Assembly: GCA_046594105.1 (NCBI GenBank) | Contig: JBKJQB010000060.1 | Coordinates: forward strand, 1-50,918 | Direction of reading: 5' to 3' | Source: JBDSGC01 sp046594105 | Lineage (GTDB): Bacteria > Acidobacteriota > Thermoanaerobaculia > Gp7-AA8 | Length of the DNA: 50,918 nucleotides | The notes under the pieces: generated by a model | The model's database searches: none | Told to the model about the DNA's origin: nothing | The model's input: the letters and a program-made list of their open reading frames with translations, nothing else | Translations under genes and position numbers: made by a program | In this document: positions 29,641 through 38,390 of the stretch, one piece after another | Layout: each line of letters begins with the position of its first letter | How positions within the stretch are numbered: the stretch's first letter is position 1

Positions 29641-30764
29641 GGCCTCAACTCGTGATTCGCTTCGCTGACCCGGCCTCGGTCATGAGTCCCGGGGTCGTAA
29701 GCACACATTGGATCGCCGCCGAAAAGCTGGCCGGTCATGGCCCACACGCGCGCGCGGGAGCCGACGCAGAGAGGATGAAATTCACAGCAGGCGCACCTTC
29801 CCTGAGTGTTCTTGTCATCGCGGAGGGCCACGAAGAGATCGCTGCCGCGGTAGATCGAGGTGAGCGAACGGTTGCGGAGATTCCCGGCGCTCTGCGGAAG
29901 AAACTCGCTGGCGCGAACGTCGCCCGATTGGGCAACGTAGACAAACTCTTCCGGCCCGCCGATGGCCGCGTCGAGCACGCCGGTCAACTGGTCGGACTCA
30001 TAGCCCGTGAAGTCGGGCCACGACGACGGGAGGTCGGCCTGGGCCTTCCGGGCGTCGAAGGGACGCTGCAGCAGAAAACGTCGATAATGCGGCGCCTCCA
30101 CCACGCGCATGGCGAACTTCTCCCGGAAGGTAATCTGGTCGAGGCGCTCAAACACCGCTTCCGTTTCGGCGGCGGTCATCATCTCCACGGCCACCGAACC
30201 GGCCACCGGCACCGGGAAGTGGACATTCCATCGAACCACGGCGAACGGCCGAATCAGGTCGACGATGGCCTGGAGATCGCCGGCATTGCGCGGGGAGACC
30301 AGGGTGTTCACCTCCAGCAGCAGTCCCGCTTCTTTCGCCCATCTCATCGCGCGCAACGTTGGCCAGAACGTATCGACAGAGTGAGCAGCTGCGTTGTGGC
30401 CATCCGGCGTGGAGCTGTCGAGGCTGAATACCATTCGAGAGAGACCGTGCCGAGCGAGCATGGCCACGCTCTCGGCGGTGAGGTGGGAAGACGGTCTGAC
30501 CACCAGCGCCGGATCGAGGCCGCGGCGGCGCGCGTAGTCGATGATCTCGGCCACGTCGCTTCGTTGCAGGGGGTCGCCTCCTGTGAAGATGCACTCCCGC
30601 GGTTGCAGCGCGGCAATCTGATCGACGGTCTTGTATGCGTCGTAGGTGCTCAGGTTGCAGGCTCGCTGATGCTCCTCCGCTCCGACGTCGCAGCTGGGGG
30701 AGTGAGAGGTACAGGGTGGTGTCAGTTCCCACATGACGATCGGATGCGGATTGCAGGTTGTCAT
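29637..30764 (-). CDS. Radical SAM/SPASM protein with an altered cluster motif (TIGR04053-like)
   Basis: About 375 residues from ATG 30764, which has GGAGGAG 5 bases upstream; the open frame to 31352 is rejected as leader. It begins 'MWELTPPCTSHSPSCDVGA'. The radical SAM cluster should be CX3CX2C, but the middle cysteine is Ser (TCC instead of TGC, one base), leaving C-x6-C. The rest fits the TIM barrel: 'CIFTGGDPLQR', 'LDSSTPDGHN', 'LEVNTLVS', 'VRWNVHFPVPV', 'EAPHYRRFLLQRPF', and a C-terminal SPASM-like region 'CACCEFHPLCVGSRARVWA'. The family is related to haem-maturation enzymes (AhbC/D, NirJ). With one ligand missing it may be inactive, use another ligand, or carry a sequence error. It shares an operon with the Acg-type gene. 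A near-match box is at 30819-30832. Confidence 0.8.
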   Translation of the reverse strand: MTTCNPHPIVMWELTPPCTSHSPSCDVGAEEHQRACNLSTYDAYKTVDQIAALQPRECIFTGGDPLQRSDVAEIIDYARRRGLDPALVVRPSSHLTAESVAMLARHGLSRMVFSLDSSTPDGHNAAAHSVDTFWPTLRAMRWAKEAGLLLEVNTLVSPRNAGDLQAIVDLIRPFAVVRWNVHFPVPVAGSVAVEMMTAAETEAVFERLDQITFREKFAMRVVEAPHYRRFLLQRPFDARKAQADLPSSWPDFTGYESDQLTGVLDAAIGGPEEFVYVAQSGDVRASEFLPQSAGNLRNRSLTSIYRGSDLFVALRDDKNTQGRCACCEFHPLCVGSRARVWAMTGQLFGGDPMCAYDPGTHDRGRVSEANHELRP

Positions 30765-30818
30765 CGCAGCTCCTCCATGATGCGTCGCAGAGTTTGTCAG
30801 GCGCGCTGCATGCGGGCG

Positions 30819-30832
30819 GTGGCTCCGATCAC
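30819..30832. promoter_or_regulatory. Near-match GTGA-N6-TCAC box before the radical SAM operon
   Basis: GTGGCTCCGATCAC has one mismatch to the consensus and lies 54 bases upstream of the radical SAM ATG (30764, minus strand). It would serve the radical SAM/Acg operon, while the perfect box at 31003 may serve the divergent multicopper oxidase or both. Confidence 0.4.
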
Positions 30833-31002
30833 CCGCGTTTGTGACAACGAGCACACCGTGCCCTCTCTCCCCTGATTGTGGGCGGCACCGGGCCGATCTC
30901 CACTGCCTCGAGCGCGCCGCGGCCTCCGGAATCAGGCTCGGCGGACGTAGATCTCGCGGCCGATGTCGTCGTCGAGGGCGAGACTGCGGCCGCACGCGAT
31001 GG

Positions 31003-31016
31003 GTGACGACAATCAC
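31003..31016. promoter_or_regulatory. Perfect GTGA-N6-TCAC palindrome before the multicopper oxidase
   Basis: GTGACGACAATCAC lies 96 bases upstream of the oxidase ATG (31113), in the 348-base divergent region with the radical SAM operon. No other gene is seen in this spacer. Confidence 0.6.
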
Positions 31017-31112
31017 GAGAGGGGGTGACGCAGCGCATCGGCCGAAGGACCCCCCTGGGACGATGATGCCCCCGGGAGTCAAGAAGTCATTCAAGTCAAC
31101 CGGGAGGATCCA

Positions 31113-32648
31113 ATGCGTAAGGAGCCATCTGACCCGCCGGGCCGGCAGCAACCCGACGTGCATGGCCGCTCGCTTGAGACTGCCGGCGACGAGGGGGATG
31201 GGTTGGTCAATCGAAGGAAATTCGTCCGGACAATGACAGTGGCCGGGGCAGGATTGGTGGTCGGGAGCTCCTGGGGCGGCGGATTGCGCGCTGTCACGCG
31301 CCAGCGGGCGGTTGGTAGGACACGATCCGTATTTCGCAGTTCCGGTTCGCATCTGAATGCCGAGTTACAGGTGGCCGAGGCGGAAACGCTCATCGGCGGC
31401 CGCCCGGCGCGGCTTTTCGCCTTCAACGCCCAGGTGCCTGGTCCCCTGTTCGAGGCCCGTCCCGGAGACGACGTCACCATCCGCCTCAACAACGGGCTGG
31501 CGGAGTCGACCAATCTCCACTTTCATGGCCTTCACATCCCGCCGGATGGCGCAGCGGACAACATTTTCCGTCACGTGAATCCGGGCCAGTCATTCCAGTA
31601 CGAATTCGCGTTGCCTGGCGATCACCCGGCCGGGCTTTTCTGGATTCATCCTCATGTGCACGGCTCGGTGGCCCGGCAGGTATCGCGTGGTCTGGCCGCG
31701 CCATTCGTCATCCGCGGCGAGATTGACGCGCTGCCGGAAGTGGCAGCGGCCGAGGAGCACATCCTGATCCTTCAAGATTTTGAGCTCGATCAACGCGGCT
31801 CGGTGATTGAGCCTTCGACGCAGGAACAGATCCGCGGCCGGGAGGGCTCGATCATTGCCGTAGGCGGTGCGATCAACCCGGTGATCTCGATCCGGCGTGA
31901 CGGGCTTCTCCGTCTGCGCCTGGTCAACGCTTCATCGTCCCGCTTCTATCGCTTGCGGCTGGAGGAGCACCCGCTGCATTTGATCGGTGTTGACGGCGGT
32001 GCGCTCGAGTCGGTGCGCACGCTGGACGAAATCCTTTTCGTGCCCGGCCAGCGCGTGGACATCCTGATCGAAGGAACCCGGACTGAAGGGTCGTTCCGGT
32101 TGCTGAACCTGCCGTACGATCGAGGGTCCGAAATGATGGGCGGGGGGATGATGGGCGGCGGGCCCACGGCCGCGACAGGCGGGCAGACGTTGGCCACCAT
32201 CGAGTACCGCGGCCGCAGCGCGAGCAAATGGACGGTGCCGCAAAGACTGGGCAGCGTGCCGGCGGCATTGCCGGCCAGCATTCTGCCTTCCCGCACGTTC
32301 CAGCTTGGCCAGGGAATGATGGGCGGCTCGGGATTCACCATCAATGGACGGGAGTTCGACGGAAACCGCACCGACGCTGCGCCGCGACTGGGTACGATCG
32401 AGGAGTGGGTGTATGTCAATGCCACGATGATGGATCACCCGATGCATCTCCATACGAACGCGTTCCAGATCGTCGGCCAGGATGGCGTGCCGGAAGCAGC
32501 CTGGCGCGACGTCCTGCTGGTGAAGGCGGGACAGCGAGCGCGTTTCCGGGTGCGATTCGATGATTTCGCGGGAAAGACGGTGCAACACTGCCACATTCTC
32601 GATCACGAAGATCGCGGAATGATGGGCACGGTTGAGATGCGGCGCTGA
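31113..32648 (+). CDS. Tat-exported multicopper oxidase, CueO/laccase type
   Basis: A 511-residue protein; ATG 31113 follows GGGAGGA at a 5-base spacing. A twin-arginine signal 'NRRKFVRTMTVAGAGLVVGS' starts at about residue 33, giving an unusually long N-region; an internal start near the GTG at about 31206 is possible. The copper ligands are intact: HFHG (136-139), HPHVHG (179-184), 'HPMHLHT' and 'HCHILDHEDRGMM' at the end. Multicopper oxidases couple one-electron oxidations (Cu(I), phenols, metals) to reduction of O2 to water in the periplasm. A Met/Gly insert (MMGGGMMGGG, about 341-352) resembles the Met-rich copper-binding loop of CueO, which points to copper detoxification. It is preceded by a Crp/Fnr-type box. 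Confidence 0.9.
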   Translation: MRKEPSDPPGRQQPDVHGRSLETAGDEGDGLVNRRKFVRTMTVAGAGLVVGSSWGGGLRAVTRQRAVGRTRSVFRSSGSHLNAELQVAEAETLIGGRPARLFAFNAQVPGPLFEARPGDDVTIRLNNGLAESTNLHFHGLHIPPDGAADNIFRHVNPGQSFQYEFALPGDHPAGLFWIHPHVHGSVARQVSRGLAAPFVIRGEIDALPEVAAAEEHILILQDFELDQRGSVIEPSTQEQIRGREGSIIAVGGAINPVISIRRDGLLRLRLVNASSSRFYRLRLEEHPLHLIGVDGGALESVRTLDEILFVPGQRVDILIEGTRTEGSFRLLNLPYDRGSEMMGGGMMGGGPTAATGGQTLATIEYRGRSASKWTVPQRLGSVPAALPASILPSRTFQLGQGMMGGSGFTINGREFDGNRTDAAPRLGTIEEWVYVNATMMDHPMHLHTNAFQIVGQDGVPEAAWRDVLLVKAGQRARFRVRFDDFAGKTVQHCHILDHEDRGMMGTVEMRR

Positions 32649-32688
32649 CCGGTCCAACGAGCAACGGATCAGGGAGAGTCCTGGAGCC

Positions 32689-33303
32689 TCACGCTCCGTA
32701 GAGGTCTCTCGCTTCGGACCACATGCCTGGCCCCTGGCTGCCTCGAACCGGCCCTCGCTGCACGTCGATGACCGCTGCCGGGATGGCCAGGCCGATCAGT
32801 CGGAGGGCATCCGCAGCGCGGTCGGGATCGTAGACGACGATGAAGGCCTGCTTCACTCTTGTGGTCGCCCCTCGCAGCGCCTCGGCCATGACGATGACTG
32901 CCCGGTCAAAGGGGAAGTGGGCATGACCGGTCGCGAACAGCGGCATGGCTACGCTCCGGCAACCCGCCGCGTCCGCGCGGTAGAGCGCGTTTTTCACGCA
33001 GGTGCGAATGATGTCCGCGGAGGAGCGATGCTCAGCGTCACTGGCCACGCAGTGCACCAGGATCTTTGCCGGCAGATCGCCGGACGTGGTGACATACGCC
33101 GAGCCAGCCGGCAACAACGGCCGCCCCGTTCGACGAGACTCCGCCTCGATGATGGCTTCGCACTCGCGGAGGATCTGGTATCCGCCCCGGTCCCGGATGG
33201 AGCCTCCGGTTCCCATGGCCAGCGACAGCCGGGGATTCGTCGAGGTGCACAGCGCCTCCGCGCCCGCATCGCAGAGATCTCCCACAAAGACCGAAATCTT
33301 CAT
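32689..33303 (-). CDS. Macro-domain (ADP-ribose binding) protein
   Basis: About 204 residues from ATG 33303 (MKISVFVGDLCDAGAEALC); GTG 33369 is an alternative start. The macro fold is visible: 'ALCTSTNPRLSLAMGTGGSI', then 'GSAYVTTSGDLPAKILVHCV' and 'SVAMPLFATGHAHFPFDRA'. These domains bind or hydrolyse ADP-ribose derivatives. The first loop departs from the usual N-A-A-N (here C-T-S-T-N), so hydrolase activity is uncertain. It is convergent with the multicopper oxidase and divergent from korA; no box is clearly assigned to it. Confidence 0.8.
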   Translation of the reverse strand: MKISVFVGDLCDAGAEALCTSTNPRLSLAMGTGGSIRDRGGYQILRECEAIIEAESRRTGRPLLPAGSAYVTTSGDLPAKILVHCVASDAEHRSSADIIRTCVKNALYRADAAGCRSVAMPLFATGHAHFPFDRAVIVMAEALRGATTRVKQAFIVVYDPDRAADALRLIGLAIPAAVIDVQRGPVRGSQGPGMWSEARDLYGA

Positions 33304-33407
33304 GGTCGGCTGGTGATGTTGTTGGATCAGCGCAGGCGAGATCGGTGAGGCCAGCTGGCGGGTGGACACGGTTCCGCGACGGTAGCGACTGCGGTCAGAC
33401 GTGCCGG

Positions 33408-33421
33408 GTGATGTCGATCAC
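33408..33421. promoter_or_regulatory. Perfect GTGA-N6-TCAC palindrome before korAB
   Basis: GTGATGTCGATCAC lies 75 bases upstream of the korA ATG. It also fits the Fnr-like TGAT-N4-ATCA core, so it could be read by a Crp- or an Fnr-type regulator. Confidence 0.65.
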
Positions 33422-33496
33422 ACCTGTGGGTGACCCCTCGCATCGAAGCAGGTCAGCTTTCAGACGATGCTGCATCGAGATTCGAGGAGGAGTTCG

Positions 33497-35239
33497 ATGC
33501 GGGAGTTGACGCTGGCGTTCGTGGGGTCAGGAGGGGACGGCGCAGTCGCGGCGGGCGACATCGTGGCCAGTGCCTGTGCCAGCATTGGTCTCCACGTCAT
33601 CAAGACTGAGGCCTACGGACCACAGATCCGGGGAGGGGAGTCTTCCTCGACGGTGAGGGTGAGCGGCGTGCCCATCCACGCGCAGGCCGATGCCATCGAT
33701 GTGATGGTCGTCTTCAGCTGGGCGGATTTCGCACGCTTCCGGGACGAGCTGGTGCTGGCAGCCGACGCCGTCATCTTCCATCAGCTTGGCGACCCGCCGC
33801 CGTCAGCGATGGGATCGCGTCTCTGTGTCGGCGTGCCGTTCGCCGCGCTGGCGCTGGAAGGTGGCGCGAAGGGCGCGAAGAACGTGGTCGCCGCTGGATT
33901 CGCCGGCGCCGCGCTCGGCCTGCCGCTCGACGCAATGCGGGCCGCCATCGCCCGCCGCTTCGCCAGGAAGACCGCGGCAGTCATCGAGTCGAACCTACGG
34001 CTGTTCGATCGCGGGGTCCTCGAAGCTGCCGGTCTGGCACCACTGCCGAACGGTCCTTTCACCTACGAAACTGGCCCGCCGAAACTGCTGATGTCTGGCA
34101 ACGAGGCCACTGCGTTCGGCGCCATCCACGCAGGCTGCCGCTTCTTCGCCGGCTACCCGATCACCCCCTCCACCGAGATCCTGCACTTCCTCGCTGAGTG
34201 GCTGCCGAAGCTCGGTGGCAGCACGCTGCAGACGGAGGACGAGCTCTCCGCGATCGGCGCCACCATCGGCGCCTCGTTCGCCGGACGGAAGGCCATGACC
34301 GCGACCTCAGGTCCGGGACTCTCGCTGATGGCGGAATTGCTCGGGCTGGCGTCGATCGCCGAGATTCCCGCGGTCGTCGTGAACGTGCAGCGTGGCGGAC
34401 CGTCGACCGGTCTGCCCACCAAGAGCGAGCAGTCCGATCTCCTCCACGCCTTGTACGCAAGCCACGGTGATACGCCGCGTGTGGTCATCGCCTGCTCCGA
34501 TGTGGAGGAGTCGTTCCACGCCACGGTGGATGCGTTCAACATCGCCGAGGAGTATCAGGTGCCGGTGATCGTCCTGTCCGATCAGTCCATCGCGCAGCGA
34601 CGGCAGACGGTGGATGAGTCCACGCTGCATCACGAGGTGCGGCAGCGCAGGAACCCCTCACCGCAGGACCTCACCGAGTATCGCCGCTATCGGAGCAGCG
34701 CCGACGGTGTGTCGCCGATGAGCATCCCCGGGATGGCCGGTGGGGTGTACCAGACGAACGGTCTGGAGCACGACGAGCAGGGACGGCCGTCCGCGTCGTT
34801 CCAGATGCACGAGGCCATGAATGCGAAGCGCTACCAGAAGCTCGCCGCCATCGCCCGGCGCTATCGCCTGTTCCATCGCTTCGGATCGGAGCGGCCGGAG
34901 ATCGGAGTGATCTGCTGGGGCTCGTCGGTCGGTGTCATTCGCGAAGCGCTGGAGCTCCTGGGCCACGACGCGGCGCGCGTCGGGGTCTTCGCTCCCCGCA
35001 TGCTCATGCCCATGCCCCAGGACGACCTCCAACTGTTCATCGACTACTGCAAATCGATCCTGGTGGTGGAGCTCTCCTTCTCCGGCCAGTTTCATCAATA
35101 TCTCCGCGCGCAGGTCGACCTGCCGCGCACGGCGACGCATGTCTATCGCCGCTCTGGAGGAAAGGCTTTGACCACCTCGGAAGTCGTCAATGCACTCCGT
35201 CCACTGTTGATCACGAACCTCCAGGAGGTCCTGGTATGA
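33497..35239 (+). CDS. korA: 2-oxoglutarate (2-oxoacid):ferredoxin oxidoreductase, fused gamma-alpha subunit
   Basis: 580 residues; ATG 33497 has GAGGAGG 5 bases upstream. The N-terminal 190 residues are the gamma domain ('LAFVGSGGDGAVAAGDIVAS', 'EAYGPQIRGGESSSTVRVS'); the alpha domain follows with 'GCRFFAGYPITPSTEILHFL' (about 218) and 'TATSGPGLSLMAELLGLASI'. This two-gene (alpha/beta) layout is typical of KorAB/OorAB enzymes that convert 2-oxoglutarate, CoA and oxidised ferredoxin to succinyl-CoA and CO2. Substrate preference cannot be fixed from sequence; other 2-oxoacids are possible. korB overlaps its stop by ATGA. Confidence 0.93.
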   Translation: MRELTLAFVGSGGDGAVAAGDIVASACASIGLHVIKTEAYGPQIRGGESSSTVRVSGVPIHAQADAIDVMVVFSWADFARFRDELVLAADAVIFHQLGDPPPSAMGSRLCVGVPFAALALEGGAKGAKNVVAAGFAGAALGLPLDAMRAAIARRFARKTAAVIESNLRLFDRGVLEAAGLAPLPNGPFTYETGPPKLLMSGNEATAFGAIHAGCRFFAGYPITPSTEILHFLAEWLPKLGGSTLQTEDELSAIGATIGASFAGRKAMTATSGPGLSLMAELLGLASIAEIPAVVVNVQRGGPSTGLPTKSEQSDLLHALYASHGDTPRVVIACSDVEESFHATVDAFNIAEEYQVPVIVLSDQSIAQRRQTVDESTLHHEVRQRRNPSPQDLTEYRRYRSSADGVSPMSIPGMAGGVYQTNGLEHDEQGRPSASFQMHEAMNAKRYQKLAAIARRYRLFHRFGSERPEIGVICWGSSVGVIREALELLGHDAARVGVFAPRMLMPMPQDDLQLFIDYCKSILVVELSFSGQFHQYLRAQVDLPRTATHVYRRSGGKALTTSEVVNALRPLLITNLQEVLV

Positions 35240-36102
35240 GCAGCTGCGAATCTCTCTCTCCGAACGACTACAAGACCGACCTGAAGCCGGTGTGGTGCCC
35301 AGGTTGCGGCGACTTCGGTGTACTGAACTCGGTGTATCGGGCACTGGCCGAACTGCAGCGGCAGCCGCACGAGACTGTGGTCATCTCCGGCATCGGGTGC
35401 TCGTCGCGCCTGCCGGGCTACGTGGAGACGTACGGGTTCAATGCGCTGCATGGTCGCGCGTTGCCCATCGCCACCGGCATCAAGCTCGCCGCTCCGAAGC
35501 TGACGGTGCTCGCCGTCGGTGGTGACGGAGACGGTCTGGCCATTGGCGGGAATCACTTCATGCACGCCGCGCGGCGCAATGTCGACATCGCCTACTTCAT
35601 GATGGACAACGAGATCTACGGGCTGACCAAGGGACAGGCCGCGCCCACGACGCCGTCGGGCGACAAGACGAAGTCGACGGTGTACGGCAATCCGGAGCCG
35701 GCGGTCGATCCCTGCGCCCTGGCCATCGCCTTCGGCGCCACCTGGGTCGGGCGCGGTTTCTCCGGCGACGTGAAAGGCACTGCGGAGCTGATGAAGCAGG
35801 CCATCCTCCACAGCGGATTCGCCTTCCTCAACCTGATTTCACCGTGTGTAACCTGGCGCGGCGACGACCAGTTCAAGGCTCTCCGGGCCAGAGTGCGTGC
35901 GGTCCCCGAGGGTCACGATCGTAGTGACCGGAGCGCCGCGCTGGGACTGACGAACGAGGACGACCATCTCACCGCCGGGGTGCTGTTCGAAATTGCCAGA
36001 CCGACTCTGGTGGAGCAGATGGTGGACATCCGCGATCGCGCCAGGGGAGAGGCTGACCCTGCCACCCGCGCGGACATCCTCCGCTCGTTTGCCACCGGCT
36101 GA
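35236..36102 (+). CDS. korB: 2-oxoglutarate (2-oxoacid):ferredoxin oxidoreductase, beta subunit
   Basis: A 288-residue thiamine-diphosphate subunit. 'VWCPGCGDFGVLNSVYRAL' and 'SGIGCSSRLPGYVETYGFNA' carry three cluster cysteines, with the fourth in 'SPCVTWRGDD'. The TPP/Mg motif is 'GDGDGLAIGGNHFMHA' (about residue 96) through 'MMDNEIYGLTKGQ'. It binds one 4Fe-4S cluster and passes electrons to ferredoxin. It is translationally coupled to korA, with the shared Crp/Fnr-type box upstream of korA. Confidence 0.95.
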   Translation: MSSCESLSPNDYKTDLKPVWCPGCGDFGVLNSVYRALAELQRQPHETVVISGIGCSSRLPGYVETYGFNALHGRALPIATGIKLAAPKLTVLAVGGDGDGLAIGGNHFMHAARRNVDIAYFMMDNEIYGLTKGQAAPTTPSGDKTKSTVYGNPEPAVDPCALAIAFGATWVGRGFSGDVKGTAELMKQAILHSGFAFLNLISPCVTWRGDDQFKALRARVRAVPEGHDRSDRSAALGLTNEDDHLTAGVLFEIARPTLVEQMVDIRDRARGEADPATRADILRSFATG

Positions 36103-36129
36103 AGAAGAAGGAGTGAGGCGAAGACAGTG

Positions 36130-37386
36130 TTACGCCGCTGCGGGCCGTCCGTGCGGCCGCCGTTTCCAGGCGACGTAGGGTCGGGCGAGCTGGCGCAGGG
36201 CGCCGTTCCTGAGGGCGTACCAGTCGTTTGCGAAGCTGGGGTCCACCAGGTCGGCGGTCTCTTCCGGTTGCACGACCAGAGACACCTCGATGGGCAGGAT
36301 CCCCACCGGCAATCCGGCGCGACGGCAGCTCTCGTGGAGATAGGCGAAGACCTCTTTCATCTGGTCGGGATCCGGTGAGGCGACGTTTTCCATCTCGCTG
36401 CCGATGGTCGGCCGGAAGATGCAGACCGTGGGGAAGGCTCCTGCGTTCACGATGCGATCAATGCCGCGTTTGGTCGCGGCGATCGGCTCGACGCCGGCGA
36501 TGATCTCGCCCGACACCCGGCCGCGCCCCAGCCTCCTGGCCGTGTACTCCATGGCCTCGAAGAAGGCACGCTGACCGACCGTCTGCGCTTTTCCCGGACA
36601 GAGGCGGGCAAACACCTCCGGGTCCTCGAACTCGTAGCAGAACGAGAAATGATCGGTGCCGGCGTCGATGAGCCGTTCGTACTCGTGGAACGACGCACGG
36701 GGCACGGGGACTGCCTGCACACCGATGAATCCTCCGACATAGGTGCGGATGGCCCGGACGAAGGGCTCGCACTGCCGCAGCCCGTGGATGACCTCGCGGT
36801 CGGCGCGGTCTTCGTAGTGGTAGCCGGTGTTCAGATGCGTGAAGAGGCAGCCCGACTCATCGCGCGCCGCACGGGCGACTTCCACTACGTCGAACACGCG
36901 CTTCCGCGACTCCTCGGCCGCTCCGACGTTCTTGCCGGTCGTGCAGAACTTGCAGGCCAGCGACGGCGAGGTGTTCCAGTAGAGACAGCGGTTGGAGACG
37001 TAAATCGCCAGGTAGTTGCCCTGCATCACACCGACGCGGCTCATGGGCACGTCGGCGCTGGTGTGGCGTGAGTACCACGCCGGTTCCGTCGGGATGGTCA
37101 CCTCGTACGTCCGGTCGTTGCGGGCATCCTCGATGACGTAGCGATCGTCACGTTTGCGCAGTGAGTAGGCGGACCAGCGAGCGAATCGTTCGGTCACCGG
37201 CACATTGACCCAGATCGGTTTCGGCGTCGCCGGGATGACGATCTCCAGACCCGATCCAAGGCCTGCGCGGGTGCGGGAGATGCGCCGGCCGTCGCCGATG
37301 TCGCAGGAGGGATCGATCCGCATGCCGTAGCAGAACAACTCAATTTCCAACTCGACCGGTTTGAGCATGGATGCATTAAGAGGCAT
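36130..37386 (-). CDS. Radical SAM protein with an unusual CX10CX2C cluster motif
   Basis: 418 residues from ATG 37386, which has AGGA 5 bases upstream. The N-terminal domain (1-125) is unfamiliar. The presumed cluster site reads 'SNRCLYWNTSPSLACKFCTTG': cysteines at spacing C-x10-C-x2-C in place of the normal CX3CX2C. 'LNTGYHYED', 'YVGGFIGVQAVPVP', 'GTDHFSFCYEF', 'VSGEIIAGVEPI' and 'CIFRPTIGSE' then fit a radical SAM TIM barrel. The reaction is unknown. It is convergent with korB (27-base gap) and probably forms an operon with the universal stress gene upstream of it. A near-match box at 37403-37416 overlaps its leader. Confidence 0.75.
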   Translation of the reverse strand: MPLNASMLKPVELEIELFCYGMRIDPSCDIGDGRRISRTRAGLGSGLEIVIPATPKPIWVNVPVTERFARWSAYSLRKRDDRYVIEDARNDRTYEVTIPTEPAWYSRHTSADVPMSRVGVMQGNYLAIYVSNRCLYWNTSPSLACKFCTTGKNVGAAEESRKRVFDVVEVARAARDESGCLFTHLNTGYHYEDRADREVIHGLRQCEPFVRAIRTYVGGFIGVQAVPVPRASFHEYERLIDAGTDHFSFCYEFEDPEVFARLCPGKAQTVGQRAFFEAMEYTARRLGRGRVSGEIIAGVEPIAATKRGIDRIVNAGAFPTVCIFRPTIGSEMENVASPDPDQMKEVFAYLHESCRRAGLPVGILPIEVSLVVQPEETADLVDPSFANDWYALRNGALRQLARPYVAWKRRPHGRPAAA

Positions 37387-37402
37387 CGCAGTCCTGCTCC
37401 CG

Positions 37403-37416
37403 ATGACGCCAATCAC
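37403..37416. promoter_or_regulatory. Near-match GTGA-N6-TCAC box in the leader of the radical SAM gene
   Basis: On the minus strand GTGATTGGCGTCAT has one mismatch. It is only 16 bases upstream of the ATG (37386), closer than the other boxes, so if bound it would more likely repress. Confidence 0.3.
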
Positions 37417-37428
37417 AGGGCAATGTGA

Positions 37429-38337
37429 TCACCGCATTCCGTGCGCGAACTGCTCTTCCGGCGCGGCTGCCTGTGCCGGAACGGCAACCGGCACGGAGAG
37501 CACCGGGACGGTGGCGAAGCGGACCAGTCGCTCGGTGGTTGTGCCGATGACCGTCTGGTCGCGAAACGCCTTGTGTTGTGCGCCGATCACGATCAGGTCG
37601 GCACCGAGGTCTTCGGCGAAGTCGAGGACACGCTCGGCGGCGCCACCGCGAAGTTCGATCTCTCGATAGGCGCATCGACCCTGCACCACCTGATCGATCC
37701 AGACGCGGACGTTGGCCGGGGTGTCCATGGCATCCGCTCGGCCTTCGTTTTCGATCACATGCACGACGGCCAGTTCACACTGGAAGGCAGCGGCGAGCTG
37801 GGTTGCGTAGTCCAGGGAAGCACGCGCAACGAAGGTGAAGTTGATGGGACAGAGGATTTTCTGAATGGGGTTGCCGGTGCGCAGGACTCCCTCTTTTCTG
37901 TTCACGCTCAGCACCGGACAGTCGCTCCCGCGGAGCACCCCTTCGGTCACCGAGCCGAGCACCAGCCGCCGCCACCCGCGCAGACCATGCGTGGCCATGA
38001 TCACCAGGTCGGCGGCCAGCCCGGCTTCCTGGCGAACGATGGTAGGCACCGGATGACCGACGGCCGCCGCGACCTCGTAGGACACGCCGTTCAGGGCTGA
38101 CTCCGCCCAGGCGCGGATCTCGCCGGTGAGAGCGGCGATGTGCTCCTTCGTGCTGGTCAGGGCCGAGGGGAGTCCAGCATTATCGAGATCGACAGGAAAG
38201 ACGATTGGATCGACATAGAAGAGGGTGAGCGCCGAGGAAAAACGCTCGGCGAAGAATCGTGCGTACTGCAGGGAGATGATGGACTGCTGACTCAGATCGG
38301 TGGGCACCAGAATTCGCTTGATCTCCAGGTCTCGCAC
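37429..38337 (-). CDS. Tandem-domain universal stress protein, copy 1
   Basis: 302 residues with two UspA folds. Domain 1 starts 'IKRILVPTDLSQQSIISLQY' and ends with the ATP-loop 'THGLRGWRRLVLGSVTE'; domain 2 starts 'IQKILCPINFTFVARASLDY' and has the weaker loop 'GAQHKAFRDQTVIGTTTE'. Tandem Usp proteins bind ATP or other nucleotides and are induced under energy or oxygen limitation. GTG 38337 is chosen over GTG 38376 because GGAGGA lies just upstream. It sits upstream of the radical SAM gene on the same strand (42-base gap), so co-transcription is likely. Confidence 0.88.
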   Translation of the reverse strand: MRDLEIKRILVPTDLSQQSIISLQYARFFAERFSSALTLFYVDPIVFPVDLDNAGLPSALTSTKEHIAALTGEIRAWAESALNGVSYEVAAAVGHPVPTIVRQEAGLAADLVIMATHGLRGWRRLVLGSVTEGVLRGSDCPVLSVNRKEGVLRTGNPIQKILCPINFTFVARASLDYATQLAAAFQCELAVVHVIENEGRADAMDTPANVRVWIDQVVQGRCAYREIELRGGAAERVLDFAEDLGADLIVIGAQHKAFRDQTVIGTTTERLVRFATVPVLSVPVAVPAQAAAPEEQFAHGMR

Positions 38338-38390
38338 AAGGTCCTCCGGTCCGGAATGATGTCTCGCTTTCTTCACGGCAAGGCATAGCA

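Noticed and set aside
30765..31352. N-terminal extension of the radical SAM frame over the divergent promoter
   Set aside because: A strong ribosome site precedes ATG 30764, and the extension overlaps the multicopper oxidase start and two regulatory boxes.
37413..37428. TCACA-N6-TGTGA next to the radical SAM leader
   Set aside because: The half-sites point outward, opposite to the CRP arrangement. Only the adjacent 37403 near match is listed.
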